A stretch of DNA of 64,000 bases from Diorhabda sublineata (GCF_026230105.1 NC_079475.1:16880125-16944124); one strand, 5' to 3'; counted from the first letter of the stretch, positions 12,936 to 25,171 are shown. Notes: generated by a model not told the origin, from the letters alone. Made by a program: numbers and translations.

Positions 12936-14027
12936 TACGAGGATGAATTGATATCTAGTTATCCATATATAAACAAAATATTGCGTTACCATAGCAACAA
13001 ACAATAACTTATTAGAAGTGTCAGTGTGAAGTTTGACGTCAAAAAAGTAAACTAGAGTTACGAAATAAATTAAAAGAAAAAAGATGGCCACCGAAATTGT
13101 GAATATCGAAAAATTGGAGTATCGAGCCATCATCAAGTGCCTATAACTTTGGTGATCAATGTCCTTCGTATGCGATCGTGAATAATTGGACTGCAAGCTT
13201 CAAAAGAGGTAAATTTTCCATTAAAGATGATGACCAATCAGGAAGGCCAGTTTCTGTGTTAGTTCCCGAAAATAACGATGCAGTTTATAACATGATTTTA
13301 TCAGACCGTCGAAATGGGCTAAAAAGGATATCTGAAGCACTGATTATTTCATACGAACGCATTAATCATGTCTGTTCATGTCTCAATTTGGACATGAGAA
13401 AAATTGCTGCAAAATGGATCCCCAAAATGTTTGAATGTTGACCAAAAGCGTGCAAGGGTAGAAACATCGCGTTCGATCTGTTCTCGATTTGGAAACGATG
13501 TAGACTTCTTAAACCGAATTGTTACTATGGGTGAGACTTGGGTGCACTTCTAGGATTCAGAAACAAAGCAACAATCGATGGAATGGAGACACTCTGGTTC
13601 TCCAAAACCAAGTTTTGTGTTCAAACATCGCCTGGAAAAGTACTTGCTCCAGTTTTTTGGTATTGCCATGGAGACATTACTGACCACTCTACGTGAAAAA
13701 ATTGCAGGACAACGCCCCTGCACACAAATTTCATGTTGCCATGCAAAAAATTCGTGATTTATGGTTTGAATTACCAGAACATCCCCTTTATTCACCAGAT
13801 TTGGCTCCGTCCGACTATAAAATCTTTCCTGAACTGAAAAAAAGTTCAAAAGGTAATAAAAGCTGTGGGGGTCTGGTTTCCAGAGAAAGAAGAAACATTT
13901 TTTTTAAAGGTCGCTGTACTAAATGTATCCAATTAAGAGGAGAATATGTTGAGTAATAAAATATTTTGACATTGAAATTTTGTTTGGTTCTATAGTAGGC
14001 TAAGAATTTCTCAATATATCCTCGCAT
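12936..14027 (+). mobile_element. mariner (D34D) relic, lineage C, copy 1
   Basis: Bounded by TACGAGGATGAATTGATATC at 12936 and its imperfect inverse ending ATATATCCTCGCA at 14027. A 5' leader with CGTTACCATAGCAAC precedes an ATG at 13084 reading MATEIVNIEKLEYRAIIK, then a frameshift into 13178-13441 (FKRGKFSIKDDDQSGRPVSV, SDRRNGLKRISEAL). Later blocks are out of frame: a VTMGETWVHF-like box where the family has MDETWVHF, and at 13693-13850 the second catalytic region (QDNAPAHKFHVAMQKIRD) and LYSPDLAPSDYKIFPELKK. About 160 bp in the middle of the catalytic domain are missing. Closely related to 25502-26566. Confidence 0.88.
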
Positions 14028-14069
14028 ATGCATCGATTACGTCGTTTGACAATCTTTCAAAGTCGACAT

Positions 14070-14822
14070 TACCTAATGTGTTTTTCGTTTTGAGATATGA
14101 CAACAATGAGTTCAATATATCAAATCTACATTACCATCACAAAGTTTGACATTTTTAATGGTAAAAGTACTTAGAACGTGTTGTCATATGAGTGCTATTT
14201 GATTTTTTTACAGGTACTCGAAAAATTTTCTATGACTTGACGTGGGGTGGATTATCTTGCTCCGAGTTTTGGTGAAGAAGAACCATTTTCGTGTTTTACG
14301 AATTTTCCGAATTCAATCCTGGTCGCACTTAGTTTCAGGATGAAATAGAAATTGCAAGACCGTCATGTGACATAACATGAGATCAAGGCACACTTTGGTA
14401 TATTAGTTCTACTCGCAATATTGCATGAGCATTTGGTGGTCAAAAAGATTTGTTATATTGGTTCAAACAAATTCTGAACAAATTCAATTACGTTTATCGG
14501 ATGGTGGCAGACATGGATCTATACATATGAGCCCGACACAACAATCCACTGTATGGATCTTTCAAGACGAACTAAATCCAACGAAAGTTGTTGGCGCACG
14601 AAGCACTTCGAAGTAAATGGTTGTCTGTTCTTTCGATATAACTGGATGTGTCGCCACCGTTCAATTAGAACAACGTAGAAAGGTCAATCTGCATTTGATT
14701 GCCAGAATTGTTCAAATGCATTCAAAAGTGTTTTGACTTGGAGCATATATTGAAGAACAACTAGACTAACAATATATTTGTTTTCATCTGTCTTTCTAAA
14801 AACTTGAGTAGCAACCCTCGTA
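14070..14822 (+). mobile_element. mariner (D34D) relic, lineage A, copy 2
   Basis: Right end TTGAGTAGCAACCCTCGTA at 14804-14822 is a clean lineage-A terminal repeat; the left end near 14070 is eroded but keeps TTTTGAGATATGACAAC. A 63-codon frame at 14425-14616 gives SPTQQSTVWIFQDELNPTKV followed by VGARSTSK, the segment after the first catalytic Asp. Most of the second half is deleted (753 bp total). It starts only about 40 bp after the end of the lineage-C copy, so two unrelated mariners stand side by side. Confidence 0.85.
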
Positions 14823-15849
14823 AATACATGTGAATTTTTGTATTTTAGTATGAATATTAGTCCATGAGTCCACTTTCTGATTTATATTTCCATCTAAGTG
14901 ATTGCATATTTCGAGATTTCAGTGCATTTTATGAAATAATTTACTGCTTATCTATACTCATATTCTAAATAATTTCTTTGCATATAAACGCGGGTCTTAC
15001 TTATTCTATCACGTGTTATAATGTAAATTGTGTATGGTCAGCAAACATATATGTTTTGGTTGACAGGGCATCAAAGGAGATGTTGTTGTTGATAGTTAAT
15101 TATCAAGGGTTTTCGTGCTTTGATCATGTTTGTTTCAGTAAACTAAATCCAGTAATGTATCTCAGTTAATAGTCATGATGTATTTAGTTAACATTTAAAT
15201 AAATCTCAGCGACGTCAAATTGGCTTTAATAATCAATAAAACCTCATGACATTGTGCAAACTTGAAATAATTAATACTATTAATTGTTGGACAAGACGAG
15301 AGGTGAAACTTCAAAGCAGAATTTTCGGAATGGTAGATATCTAAGTGACAACGATTCTGCATATAATCAGCTTGAAAAAAAATTGGTGGAAGGCTGGAAA
15401 ATCCAAAGTACAAACAACAAGACCGTTCTCGTTTAGCGAGAGAAAAATTTTTAAGTTTAATTTACAAAGAAGCTCAATTATGAACATTTCCTCTATGAAT
15501 ATATCAAAGTCATGAACTTGTAATTAGTTTTGAACCAAATTGAATTTAAAAAAACCGTTTAATGTAACAGAATTTCGTTGATATCATTATCAAAAATTGG
15601 AAGGGGGGGGGTAATAGCAAAGTGGGCTTAAAAATATTAGAGATAAAGTTATTCCGTCGTTTTAAGTGCTTGTGAGGAGTTTTCAAGTTCCTACATCTAT
15701 TTGGCAATAAATCAGTTCAGAATTACTGTAAGAAAAAAGAAAATAAAGAGAAAACGATTTTAGGCAGGAATTCTTTAATTTCGCTAGTAAGGTTGCAACA
15801 ACTGAATTTCAAGATGCAAGGAAACCCTTAATTCAGTGATGGATTGGTA
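14823..15849. other. Unannotated DNA
   Basis: AT-rich, with a G run at 15603-15610. Short frames on both strands lack motifs. Confidence 0.45.
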
Positions 15850-16142
15850 ATTAATTATTTCGTTCGTTTCATTTCGTTCACTATGAGTTTGTTTAATAAA
15901 CTAACTCTCACTGCTACGCAAGCTCGAATATATACCAGAAATAAACTTCTAGAATTCTAGAAAAGAAACAAATAAATAAATAAATAAATAAAAAGGCCTT
16001 CCTCATCTTATAAAAAATAATATGAGCAAATAGGTTCTATGATGAAAAATATATAAAAACAAACATCAAACAAACCGGCGTATTCGACAAATTATAACAT
16101 AGGACTATCTTAACGGTCCCTGTCGTGGACGAGTTCGTAACA
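15850..16142 (-). repeat. LTR-like dispersed repeat, copy 1
   Basis: Resembles 63600-63823: both have GTTCACTA(C/T)GA, a TAAACT block, ACTTCTAGAAT near the middle and end with GACG/GACGAG..TTCGTAACAATA. Read on the minus strand it starts TGTTACGAA, a common Ty3/Gypsy-type LTR start. An (AAAT)n run lies inside at about 15970-15992. I infer a solo LTR fragment; the far boundary and the target duplication are not resolved. Confidence 0.45.
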
Positions 16143-17299
16143 ATACAAAGACTTCACAATCTACGTAGTGAATGTAGAAGATGGACATCCTGTATATGTT
16201 TAGACTAAAAATCGTTACAAATTCGTTTCAATAAATTTCTTTGTAGTCTGTTTATTATTAAGATCCAAGTTTTTTTGTATATTCATGTTTTTTTTTTCAG
16301 TTAATGCCTTATCCAAGCGCACTAAATCACTTTCCATTGGCTTATATTCCACCATGTTTAATAGCAATCTCGTAAAAAGCAATCTTATCCTTCAGATGAG
16401 ATTTTCCGAACAAAATAGATTATCTTTCAATCAATAACCCTTATTATCCTTAACGATTATGCAAGCAGAGGTTCGTACATTTTCAAATCTATTGAAGAAT
16501 GTGCTCCCATTTTTCGGCAATATTAATGAGACTTTTTGCCACTGAACCTACTATAAAATTTTCTCAGTATATACAAACAGTAAATTACATTGGAGGGAAT
16601 AAGCGTAATTAAATTAATAATTACTACTAAAATAAACAAGGTTTATTTACGAAACGATATTGAATATTTTCTCTTACTTTGTTTGCCTGTTCAAATTATA
16701 TATTTTGATATGAATTTCACAACATAAATATCTTGTTTCATAAATTGTTGTGATTCTTTCATTAATTACGAAACGGATGTACACGATGTTCTAGATCTTC
16801 TTTAAATTAAATTTTTGTAGAGAAAACAAATTGAAACATATATTTCGTAAGTTTTGACTACGTATAGATTAATAGAGAGCTGTGTGATGTGTCCCCCATA
16901 AACTGGTTAAACAACTGTACCTTGGCCAACCCCTTTGCTTATCCCGCCTCTGGCCAATTTATGAAACAAAACAGTTATCTATCATCACCTTACATTGTTA
17001 CATAGTATAGAGAGTGTTTAAAAAAGAGTTGACTCGCCTCTCGGATAGGTAGGAATGGAGGCCATGTATTCATGGTAATAGGTGTTGAAGACAAAAAATT
17101 TTTTTTACGATTTAGCCGAAACTATTAGCCACATTGTGGTGAAATACTTAACAAATATGTATTGGAAGTTAAGGAAGGAAGGAAGTTAATACATCCCATA
17201 AATTTGTTCTTATATCTGACTCTTCAGAGGGCGCTAGTTACACGTTTCGCACCGAGTATTATTGATACATAACCTTTTTAGCGTTAGAGTTTTTGATAA
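16143..17299. other. Unannotated DNA
   Basis: Nothing recognised. The right-hand 100 bp may be a decayed 3' region of the LINE that follows on the minus strand. Confidence 0.45.
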
Positions 17300-17990
17300 A
17301 ATTCAATACTGTGATACGTTAGGTCTGTTTCTCGTCACCTTGATAATGGAACTAGCATAGTTGAGACCAAAATTTTTATTTTCGAGCACCTTTTGGAGAT
17401 TATTTTAATATCACGGTGCCTAGGAGTTGAAACCGAACTTGTTGACCAGTTTCTGGTAAAAAATGTTGTACACACGATTATTTGCGATGGAATAATCACT
17501 ACAAATAATCAGTATCAACTAACACGCTACCAGCAGAATCTATATGTTGAATGGTCTCTGATGTTTGTAGACACTTGATTTGGGTATTCGGATCCTTAGT
17601 CATATTCTTCTAGAAGCTGAAGTCTTCAGTCTTTGGAAGGAGAGTTTCTCTAGTAAGTCATGTGTTTGAAGCCTCTTTGTGAATATGGATCTGATACCTA
17701 TCGTGTAATGCAGTTTGTGACCATTGTTTGAGCTCCTCGATATCTAATATTAATTTGAATATAGATTCGGGGAAGGAGAAGTTTAGAGATTATCCGCCTT
17801 TTCCTATAAAATAATTCACGTAATTTCATTATTTGTCGAGAGGTTGACAATGTCAATCAACCTTCTTCCACTTCTTTTCGAGGTAATGCTGTTCTAATGG
17901 TGGATGTCTTCGGGTGGTGATTTTTCTCTCGATCATCATTATCCGTGTTAATATCTTGCTCTGATTTCGTCCATTTAAGTATTCCAAAAG
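17300..17990 (-). mobile_element. Non-LTR retrotransposon C-terminus (R2/R4-like type)
   Basis: Minus-strand translation gives HHPKTSTIRTALPRKEVEEG at about 17.85-17.93 kb, matching the HHP-S---R--LPR--GG-G--- block that follows the thumb in R2/NeSL/R4-like reverse transcriptases. Further on come MTKDPNTQIKC and SETIQHIDSAGSVLVDTDYL (about 17.5-17.6 kb), the position of the CCHC/IQHI--GC--LA-TEY block, and finally VILKYSPKGVLENKNFGLNY (about 17.35 kb), matching the Y-P--VLEN tail. The frame shifts at least three times. The zinc-knuckle cysteines are mostly lost. Clade assignment is tentative, but the ordered blocks make a LINE tail likely. Confidence 0.65.
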
Positions 17991-18706
17991 GGTTAAGGTA
18001 ATCAGGCGTAGGAGAAAGTCAATTTCTTCACAAAATCACGTTAAGTGATGAAAGCAAAACTCAGAGTATATGTTGCGTAAATTTGTTCTTTTGCAAAAGA
18101 ACAACGTATCCAATCTCATCTTCCTAATCGCATTAGACCCAATAGCTCAATCGTGCTTTGGGTTAATTGCGTTTCTTCCATTTCTTCCAGATTTGTTTGG
18201 GAAATGTGGCTTGCAAAGATTGAACAATATTTCTTACAAGACGCATTAGAATTGCTAAAATATCAATAAGAATAACCCTAATGGAAACTGAATTATGAAA
18301 TAAAAATGATATTTTAAACATTTTTAATCATTACTGTACCAAAACCAAAGCAAATGGATAATGTCACTTATTAATGATCCTAGTGGTAGTACAATGAACA
18401 AAGTGCAATTATGAATTGAGAAAATTGAGTCATCTGTAAAGCACATCTCCATTATATAAATGAATTTTGACAACCTTGTATGGTATATAGCGCAGCTAAC
18501 TAATTAATGAGTGAAATAAGCTGATTACTTTTCTACAATATCGTCGATGCGATAAACACCTGTCTTCAATTTAACATAAGAATCTCAAGAACCTTGAAAT
18601 TAAAACGAGTTTATTGGCATAACACAACATGTTCCAGTGTGTGAATGGTAACAATTATTTTGCAATATAATTGTCTTTGATTGGTTTAACCTATTCTATA
18701 TCCATA
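17991..18706. other. Unannotated DNA
   Basis: Possibly further upstream LINE sequence on the minus strand near 18.0 kb; otherwise nothing recognised. Confidence 0.4.
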
Positions 18707-19440
18707 TACGAGGTCTGGCTATTAAAAACGAGACTACGTGTTTAGAGTAGTGGGTTGGATATCTAGATATCTTATCTATGCACATCCCAAAACAAGTTTC
18801 CGTCACTATTATAGTATGTGTGCAGTAGCGGTTTGGAAAGAACGCGCCGAAAACCATGTGTGACGAAAAACAGGAGCAACATATCAATCTCAAATTTATC
18901 ATTAAATTGGAAAAAGCTCCGAATGAGTGCTACAAATTGTTGCAAGAGGCCTATGGGGACAATTCTTAATCTCGTGAACGTGTTTTCGAGTGGTGTAAGC
19001 GTTTTAGTGACGGCAGAGAGAGCAATGAAGATGACCAGCGCCAAGGTCGCCCTGTGACTGTTTCAACTCCGGAAACAGTGACCAAATTCAATCAAATTGT
19101 GCGTACAGATCGTGGAATGAGTATCTGGATGATTGTCTAGGCTGTAAACGTTGATAAAGAAACGGCTAGAAAAATTTTACACGAGTCAGAAAAATCTGAC
19201 TTCTGACCGAAAGTTCTTACGTCCACGGGTCTACTCATATTTTCTTGAAAGCCTAGAAAGGTTAGAGAAAGACCTACTTTGAAAGGGACCCGATTTCAGT
19301 CGATGGAAGCGGTAAAGCAAAAAATGGCCGAGCTCCTAAAGGTTGTCACCAAAGAAGACTTCCAACACTGCTGAACTAGAAATGACCTTGTTAGGAAACT
19401 GTATGACAATAATTACATTTACTATATGATGGAAATATGT
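18707..19440 (+). mobile_element. mariner (D34D) relic, lineage D, internally deleted
   Basis: Left end TACGAGGTCTGGCTATTAAAAA at 18707 is a standard terminal repeat for this lineage. From an ATG at 18856 the reading is MCDEKQEQHINLKFIIKLEK and NECYKLLQEAYGDNS, one stop, then RERVFEWCKRFSDGRESNED and DDQRQGRPVTVSTPETVTK, a good N-terminal paired helix-turn-helix domain. After about 19.2 kb the sequence jumps straight to the C-terminus (EAVKQKMAELLKVVTKEDF near 19.30 kb, RKLYDN near 19.4 kb), so the whole DDE core is deleted. No 3' terminal repeat is recognisable; the right border is approximate. Confidence 0.82.
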
Positions 19441-20260
19441 CATGGAGATTAAAATCATTCAAAATAGTATAATTATAGATAAAAAAAAATTGCTGGAATA
19501 TAAGAAATAAAATGTGAAAATTTCTTAGTTTGAGTATTTTGGTGCAAATATCATTAGTACTACTGAGCATGTAGTAATAGACATTTCAGTTCATTAAGCT
19601 GTTCTCAAAATATTTAGAGAAGTTAGACTGTACGACACGCGTTTCGATAAAAAAGTTATTCCATTAAAAAAATTAAGGTAAACTAAAATAAGTTGACCTA
19701 CCTGTACGCACTCCAAATAGTACAATTGTGAGTAATGGCACGGTAATTATTAATAGATATTTTATTTAGTATGAATATCAAAATAGGTTGCAGATATTCC
19801 TACTTAGTGGGTCCTTTATAACCAAATACCTACATTTTATCAATAGATCTTTCACGTGAAAAAGTATTTGAAAGAAAAAACATCTAATAATGAATCACCA
19901 GGATACTCTACTAACGAATTCATAAGAAACGTCATCAATGGAAAATAGATAGATCAAAAAGCTGGTGCTAAAAAGACGGAAAGCATCCGAAATGTAACAT
20001 ATTAATTATTTCTAATAGTCTGGCAAAGATATAAAAGCAGTAAACACCAGCATCATCGACTCAAATCTACCAAAAAAATTGATGAAACAGGCAATAACAA
20101 AAGATGATACAAAAATCAATCAAAATGAATGAATGAATGTATTTCTCAGAAAAGTAGAAAAAACTCATTTCTTTGAATCAAATTGATTCTGTATTTTAAG
20201 AAAATCTGTTACTATTAGTAAAGTTTCGGAAGATGGGAGAAACGAATATAAATGCACTTT
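19441..20260. other. Unannotated AT-rich DNA
   Basis: Weak hints of LINE-like coding (plus strand, about 20.0-20.1 kb) are too poor to support a call. Confidence 0.4.
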
Positions 20261-20264
20261 GGAT

Positions 20265-20455
20265 TTACTTTCCCGGGATCATCCCAAGAAGTTCATTCAA
20301 AACTGTAATGAGATTAGGTTTAGTAGAAAATGAAGATTGTAGATTCTAGATGCTACGGACAAGAAACCTGTGAGAACAACCATCTAGCCTCCTTAAAGCC
20401 AGCAAATACTCTGAGATAACCCCAAACCTACATCTACAATGCATACAATACACAA
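20265..20455 (+). mobile_element. Possible LINE C-terminal fragment
   Basis: The plus strand reads SFKTVMRLGLVENEDCRF, which resembles the LG---D--CRFC zinc-finger start at the end of R1/Jockey-type polymerases just after the RNase H domain. A stop replaces the next cysteine. It is directly abutted by the hAT end at 20461. Short and uncertain. Confidence 0.35.
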
Positions 20456-20460
20456 TGTGG

Positions 20461-21850
20461 CAGTGGCATAACAATAAGGTGGCAGGGCGGGCAAAATACC
20501 ACATATTCATATCCAATTAATATGAGTTACCTACCTCCATACAAAATTTAAACAAAAAATTTTATCAAAATATCGATAAATTTTTTGAAAAAGGTATCAC
20601 TCAGTCAGTTCTAAAACATATCCAGTAGGGGCATAATAAAACACTCGCAGTGCTGGTGCTGCAATGCCTTAATAGATGCCGTCCTTACAAAAAGATAAGT
20701 AGTTGTAAATTTTTGAGTTTATATTAGTTTGAAATTATAAAAGGTTCAAATGTGTAGATAGATATAGTAAAGAATAATAAAAAAATATTTTTTGAACTAT
20801 GCAACAAATTTATAATTATTTTGAACATACGGAAAGATGAAATATATTATCTAGCTTTTTATTTGATAGAGGGGAACCTGGGAAATCCTCAAATTATCAA
20901 TATTAAAAACATTAAATCCATCTAAATGGACAGGCCGTTTCGATGTCATTCTTGCCTCAAAAGTTCTGTTTGCTGAAGTTCAAAGAACGTTAACAGAGAC
21001 TATTTTATTAAATTGAAGAAATGAAGCTAATTTACCGAAGAAGGAGGCCGAAAACTACAACAATAACTATTATGTTAATGGTTTCCCATTGCAAAGCACT
21101 ACAATATAAAGCCATCGATCTTTCAAATTTCTTAAAACGCTTGCAAGTCTGCCTGGAAGACCTTGAAAAGTATCCAAATGAGTTTGGAGATTCAAAAACG
21201 GAAGCAAATAATGTAAAACCTCATTTTGATGTACGTCTCCAAGATCCTGAAAGCTTTATTCAAATGAATATATTTATCGTGTATTAGACGTCATCATCAA
21301 CCAACTAAGATTACGTTTCCTTGGAATGAATGAAATTTTTTTCATTTTTGGTGTCTTGCGATCTAATAGTTTGCAAAATTTAAATGACATTTTCAGTATT
21401 CGATCCGCTGTTAGAAGCGAAGCTTCAAGATTTCCTGAAGTGTACACTGGATTTCCGTTATTTCCAACAATTCCTGTGACTAGGGCTAGTGCCAAGTGAT
21501 AATTTTCAAAACTGAAACTGATAAAAATTTGTGATTCTATGGGACAAGAAATGTTACGTAACTTCTATTCATTGAATATTCCATAGCCCCAATTTCGAGC
21601 TTTGATGATGTCATCAACACTTTTTATTTGAATGTTACTTTTGTACTAAAAGAAAAATTATGATTTCAATTGAGTACGCTCTTGAAGTTGAAAGTTACTA
21701 GTGAATTAATAAATATGATAGCGTTTTATATATCTCCTTTATATAGTGATTTATTATGAAACAAAGAAAAATTTATAATTGATTGAGCTTCTTTATTTTG
21801 CGAGGGAAAGGGCTCCATCCTATTAATTTGCCACGGACCTGGTATTAATG
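20461..21850 (+). mobile_element. hAT transposon relic (ZMYM1/KRAB-A-like)
   Basis: The left end CAGTGGCATAACAATAAGGT followed by GGCAGGGCGGGCA is a typical hAT terminus of the CAGTGGCGTAAC type. Coding traces on the plus strand: FDVILASKVLFAEVQRTLTE near 20.94-21.0 kb, then LPRRRRPKTTT (21.03 kb), where hAT proteins have a PRR-GRQT motif, KPHFDVRLQDPESF (21.22 kb), and VLDVIINQLRLRFLGMNEIF (about 21.28-21.34 kb), matching the -Y-PFLD-LI-EL--RF segment. A GGGCTCCATCCTATTAATTTGCC block near 21.81-21.84 kb resembles a hAT 3' subterminal region, so the right border is a guess. Interrupted and not functional. Confidence 0.55.
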
Positions 21851-22738
21851 ACAAGACTCACTGACATACAGCATGATTGAAAATTTGAAAATGAAATTTA
21901 TATACATCGCAGGTTACTAATGACAATGAAGTTTTTTGTACAACTTTGAGCAAATTGATTAGGGAACTTATCCAGTTATTAAAATATATCTATCTTAAAA
22001 AATGCATCATCAAATCATACAAACACGTCAGTTTCGTATACTAGTAATCCCATATATAGAAAATACTTATTTGATGTTAAACAAAAATTCATGTATTTTA
22101 ATTTTTGGTTATCTCTGTTGTCATCAATCAGTTCAAAGTACTCACCTACAAATATCTGGACGTCAGACTCACCTGGAAAAAAATTGAAAAAAAATTGTGA
22201 GAATGTTCTTTACTGAGAAATACATATGATGTTGATAGCTATCGCTAAGATCATCACGTCATGTTACGATACGTTTATCATTACGGTTGTGGTTATTATA
22301 TATTGAAAAACAGCTTTTTATATGGATTGTTAATACAATATGATCATCTCAAATTAACAAATAATATGTTTACCACCGAGATAAACATGAAAAGATTGCC
22401 CGCAGAATGAGTACCGCGAAGATTGATAAATACATACTAACAAACTACGACTGAAGTTGTACAGACAAACCGATGATGTAAGCAGAGAAAAAGTGCAGAG
22501 TAAGTTATAGATCGTAAGTCATGATAACTATATTTTTGTAAGCTGAATGCATTAGAATTACTGCATAAAAGAGCCGCTTAGTACATTTATTCAGTTCCAT
22601 AATTAGTTGAAGCAATAGAATCTTGTATCCGTATAACGCTCCTAGTCATAGTTCCGCCATTGTAACCGTCGCAATAACTCATGCAGGCTTCGAATTAGTT
22701 GAGCCAACTCATAATCTCAGATTTCGCCTCCCTCAATT
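21851..22738. other. Unannotated AT-rich DNA
   Basis: One 61-codon frame at 22002-22187 shows no recognisable motif. No repeat structure seen. Confidence 0.45.
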
Positions 22739-23010
22739 ACCGGCGTAAAGGGGTTATGATGGAACTACCGTAAATCTTATGGAAAATAATAGGGGAAAGC
22801 GCCAAAGTCCGTTCTGGTCATTTTTGACGCAATTTCATGTGTTATGATTGAAACAGTGAAAAACAATATGGCCGCCAACAGCTGATCTCACATCAAATTC
22901 TGCGTGCGCAGATAGAAATTGCATTAAAAATGACCATAACGGACCTCGGCGTTTTGTCCTGTTATTTTCCATGACTCCAATTCTCTCATAGCCCTTTCAC
23001 GTGCCGGCTG
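22739..23010. mobile_element. Hairpin MITE with about 60-bp core arms
   Basis: The arm at 22779-22840 (starting ATGGAAAATAATAGGGGAAA) matches the inverse of 22910-22972 at roughly 50 of 60 positions, and similarity continues outward for another 40 bp (CCGGCGTAAAGGGGTTATGA against CCGGCACGTGAAAGGGCTAT). The 70-bp loop contains ATGGCCGCC. No coding sequence and no clear target duplication, so superfamily is unknown. Confidence 0.75.
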
Positions 23011-23069
23011 CGACAATGATAATTTTCTATGGGTTTCTAGGAGTTCTTCACAATTGTTTGTTATGGACG

Positions 23070-23580
23070 TCTTCTTCTTCTTTTTCTAACCTATTTTGAC
23101 TATGAAACATCACTATATTCTTTGATTGGTGCCTGCCATGTGGATATTGATTTTGGGAAAGGATTTGTAGCTGATTTCACTGGCTAGCACTTTTCCGAAG
23201 AAACGAGTTCCGATAAATAGACATTCTGGGTGACTGCAGGCAAACTCAGTGTTCTTGTCTGCCTATCGAGTAGATCTTACATATGCTGCTTTAGGTGGAA
23301 CTATGTTCGACATCTTAGAAGAGCATCTGCCGTGTTAGTATCGGTGAAACATAGTTAAGTCAGCGAATTTGCGGTGATGACGATATTTTATATCCAGACG
23401 GACCAACTCTTGAGTCGCGGTTCCAGCCTTCCATGTAAAAACAGAAGCCTGGGTGTTTGCTATATTACACTTAGTCAGATAGTTCCCACCACACTCCAGA
23501 ATGATTTCAAGATCTGTATTGATTGTGGTGATCTGTTACAACCTACGAAATGGATACAGTTGTTTCGCCAAAATAACAAA
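23070..23580 (-). mobile_element. Jockey/CR1-type LINE C-terminus with GAA-like tail
   Basis: Minus-strand reading in order: INTDLEIILECGGNYLTKCN, NTQASVFTWKAG (the W-----L-FN--KTQA block after the polymerase palm), MFHRY then a stop and HGRCSSKMSNIVPPKAAYVR, STR-ADKNTEFACSHPEC, GTRFFGKVLASEISYKSFPK, and a final IKEYSDV. This is the ordered tail RYYHG-CS-EL--I-P, then R-T-R-F--SFF-RTA--WN-LP---FP--Y--. A stretch of about 60 codons between KTQA and RYYHG is absent. The 3' terminus is an A/G-rich AAGAAGAAGAAG run (23069-23081 region on the minus strand). Confidence 0.78.
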
Positions 23581-24183
23581 TAACGCCAGGACATAGTTAA
23601 ATTTAGTACTATTCAAATACCTTCCATTGAATATTGTTGGCATTTTTCTTAAGCATCTTCCACATTCTACATATCTTAGAAAAATTTCAGTTCTTATTCT
23701 AAATTATTAGACGTATTATCTTTATTTCGAAAAATTAATTTTACAAAAAAGCAGTAAAATATTAATAAAAATTATTTTCTCGCGATATAGACTAAAAGAG
23801 TAACAAAAAATTCAACTGTTTGGTATGGGCAATTATTTATTTTTTTATATTTTAGACATGGATATCAACCGTAAATCAAACTGATACATTATAGTTGTTC
23901 AAAATGATATATATCACCAAGTGGTTTTAATACCTTTCACTAGATTCGCGTGAATTTAATGTTAAATATATGTTATTTTTTTGAAGATATTGGAATAACT
24001 TTTGACATGAGGTATCAATCCAGACCCCTTTCAATAAAATTAATAAATACTTGGACTGTTTCTGGCAGAATTTATTCTCGGATTCACATCAATTCAATTG
24101 CATACTTTTTGCATGAAATTAAGGACAGACTGAACTGGTTTATATAAAATCATAAGTATTTTTATTTTATCGTCAAAGTCAAT
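23581..24183. other. Unannotated AT-rich DNA
   Basis: A 65-codon frame at 23950-24147 shows no family resemblance; it could be leader sequence of the recombinase relic that follows. Confidence 0.4.
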
Positions 24184-24430
24184 ATGACAGATTATTTCCA
24201 AACATTGGGAGAAATCCAAATTATTGATTCGCATATAGATATAGGAGAATCAGTAAACATTGCTGCCAAAAAAATTGAGAAATAGGTATCAAAAAACGTA
24301 TAAATACCTCAAGAAATACTGCCAAACAAAGACTGCCAGTGTAGTTTCAGAAACCGTGCTATTGGCGTACTTTCATAATAAATCTGCTGTACTAGAGTCT
24401 CTATTAAGATTATGGTTTGAATATTTCAGG
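24184..24430 (+). pseudogene. Crypton-like tyrosine recombinase, N-terminal fragment
   Basis: From ATG at 24184 the frame reads MTDYFQTLGEIQIIDS, then a shift leads into LPKKLRNRYQKTYKYLKKYC and ETVLLAYFHNKSAVLE followed by LLRLWFEYF. The order LP-KS--RY---Y--F--WC, then SE-VLLAYF--KS, then STLWS-YSML is the SAM-like DNA-binding domain at the start of insect Crypton-like tyrosine recombinases. The coding sequence stops abruptly at the boundary of the MITE at 24431, and I find no continuation beyond 25171. The same protein family appears at 32.0, 36.3, 48.5 and 50.2 kb. It has lost the catalytic domain and cannot act. Confidence 0.7.
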
Positions 24431-25171
24431 TACAGGGCTGTTCAACGAAAAGTTTGCACCTAGCTTCTCTCTTTTTTTGTAAATAAATTCAAGAATGCTC
24501 AGACACGTCGATTTTGTTTTGGAGGGGGACACATTTTAAACATATTATTCAATCTGTGCCTTTAATCAGGGGTGAGTAACAACAATTTTGTACCGTGAAA
24601 TTAAAATAACTTGAAAAGCTACCAAACTGAATCAATGAAGATACTAAAATAAAATGTGTAAATTGTTTTCCTACACGTTTCTGCAGTTTTTATTTCAACA
24701 AAAAAAACGCAAACGATTAGTGAGGACTTTAGTTCTGATAAATGATGTCGTGTTTTTGAAATCCCATTATCCTTTAAATTAAATAATTTGGAAATGATTG
24801 TCAATTTTCACTCGTAATACTTAAAACTTATTTGTATTTTTCAATCCAAAAAATAGGGTATCATTAGAAAGACAATTTTGTGCCCTTTCAAATAATATAT
24901 CAGTCAACCTCTCTTTCCATTAAAAATTTTAGGGTTGTCACCCACCCTCGCTAGGGGGTAAAAGGTGCAGATCGAATAATATGTTTAAAATGTGTACCCT
25001 CAAAAGCGTCTAGCGCGATCGAAAATTTTTTGGTTATTGTTACTTTTATCTAGTCTCAAATTTATAGTTTATAATATATAGAGGAGAAAGAAATATGAAT
25101 TCTGACATGACTTTTTCATCTTTATAAATTTTCTAAGGGAGCTGAAATATAGAGAATTGACACCTTGTATA
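24431..25171. mobile_element. MITE inserted in the recombinase relic
   Basis: Starts TACAGGGCTGTTCAACG and ends GACACCTTGTATA, that is TACA-GGTGTCAA-like ends in inverted orientation with TA at each edge. A strong internal inverted repeat joins 24523-24583 (ACACATTTTAAACATATTAT) with 24931-25003. The TA-flanked CAGGGTGT-type ends suggest a Tc1/mariner-superfamily non-autonomous element, but no transposase remains. Confidence 0.65.

Noticed and set aside
12864..13196. 110-codon minus-strand frame with hydrophobic segments
   Set aside because: Antisense to the leader and start of the lineage-C mariner, so a shadow of AT-rich sequence.
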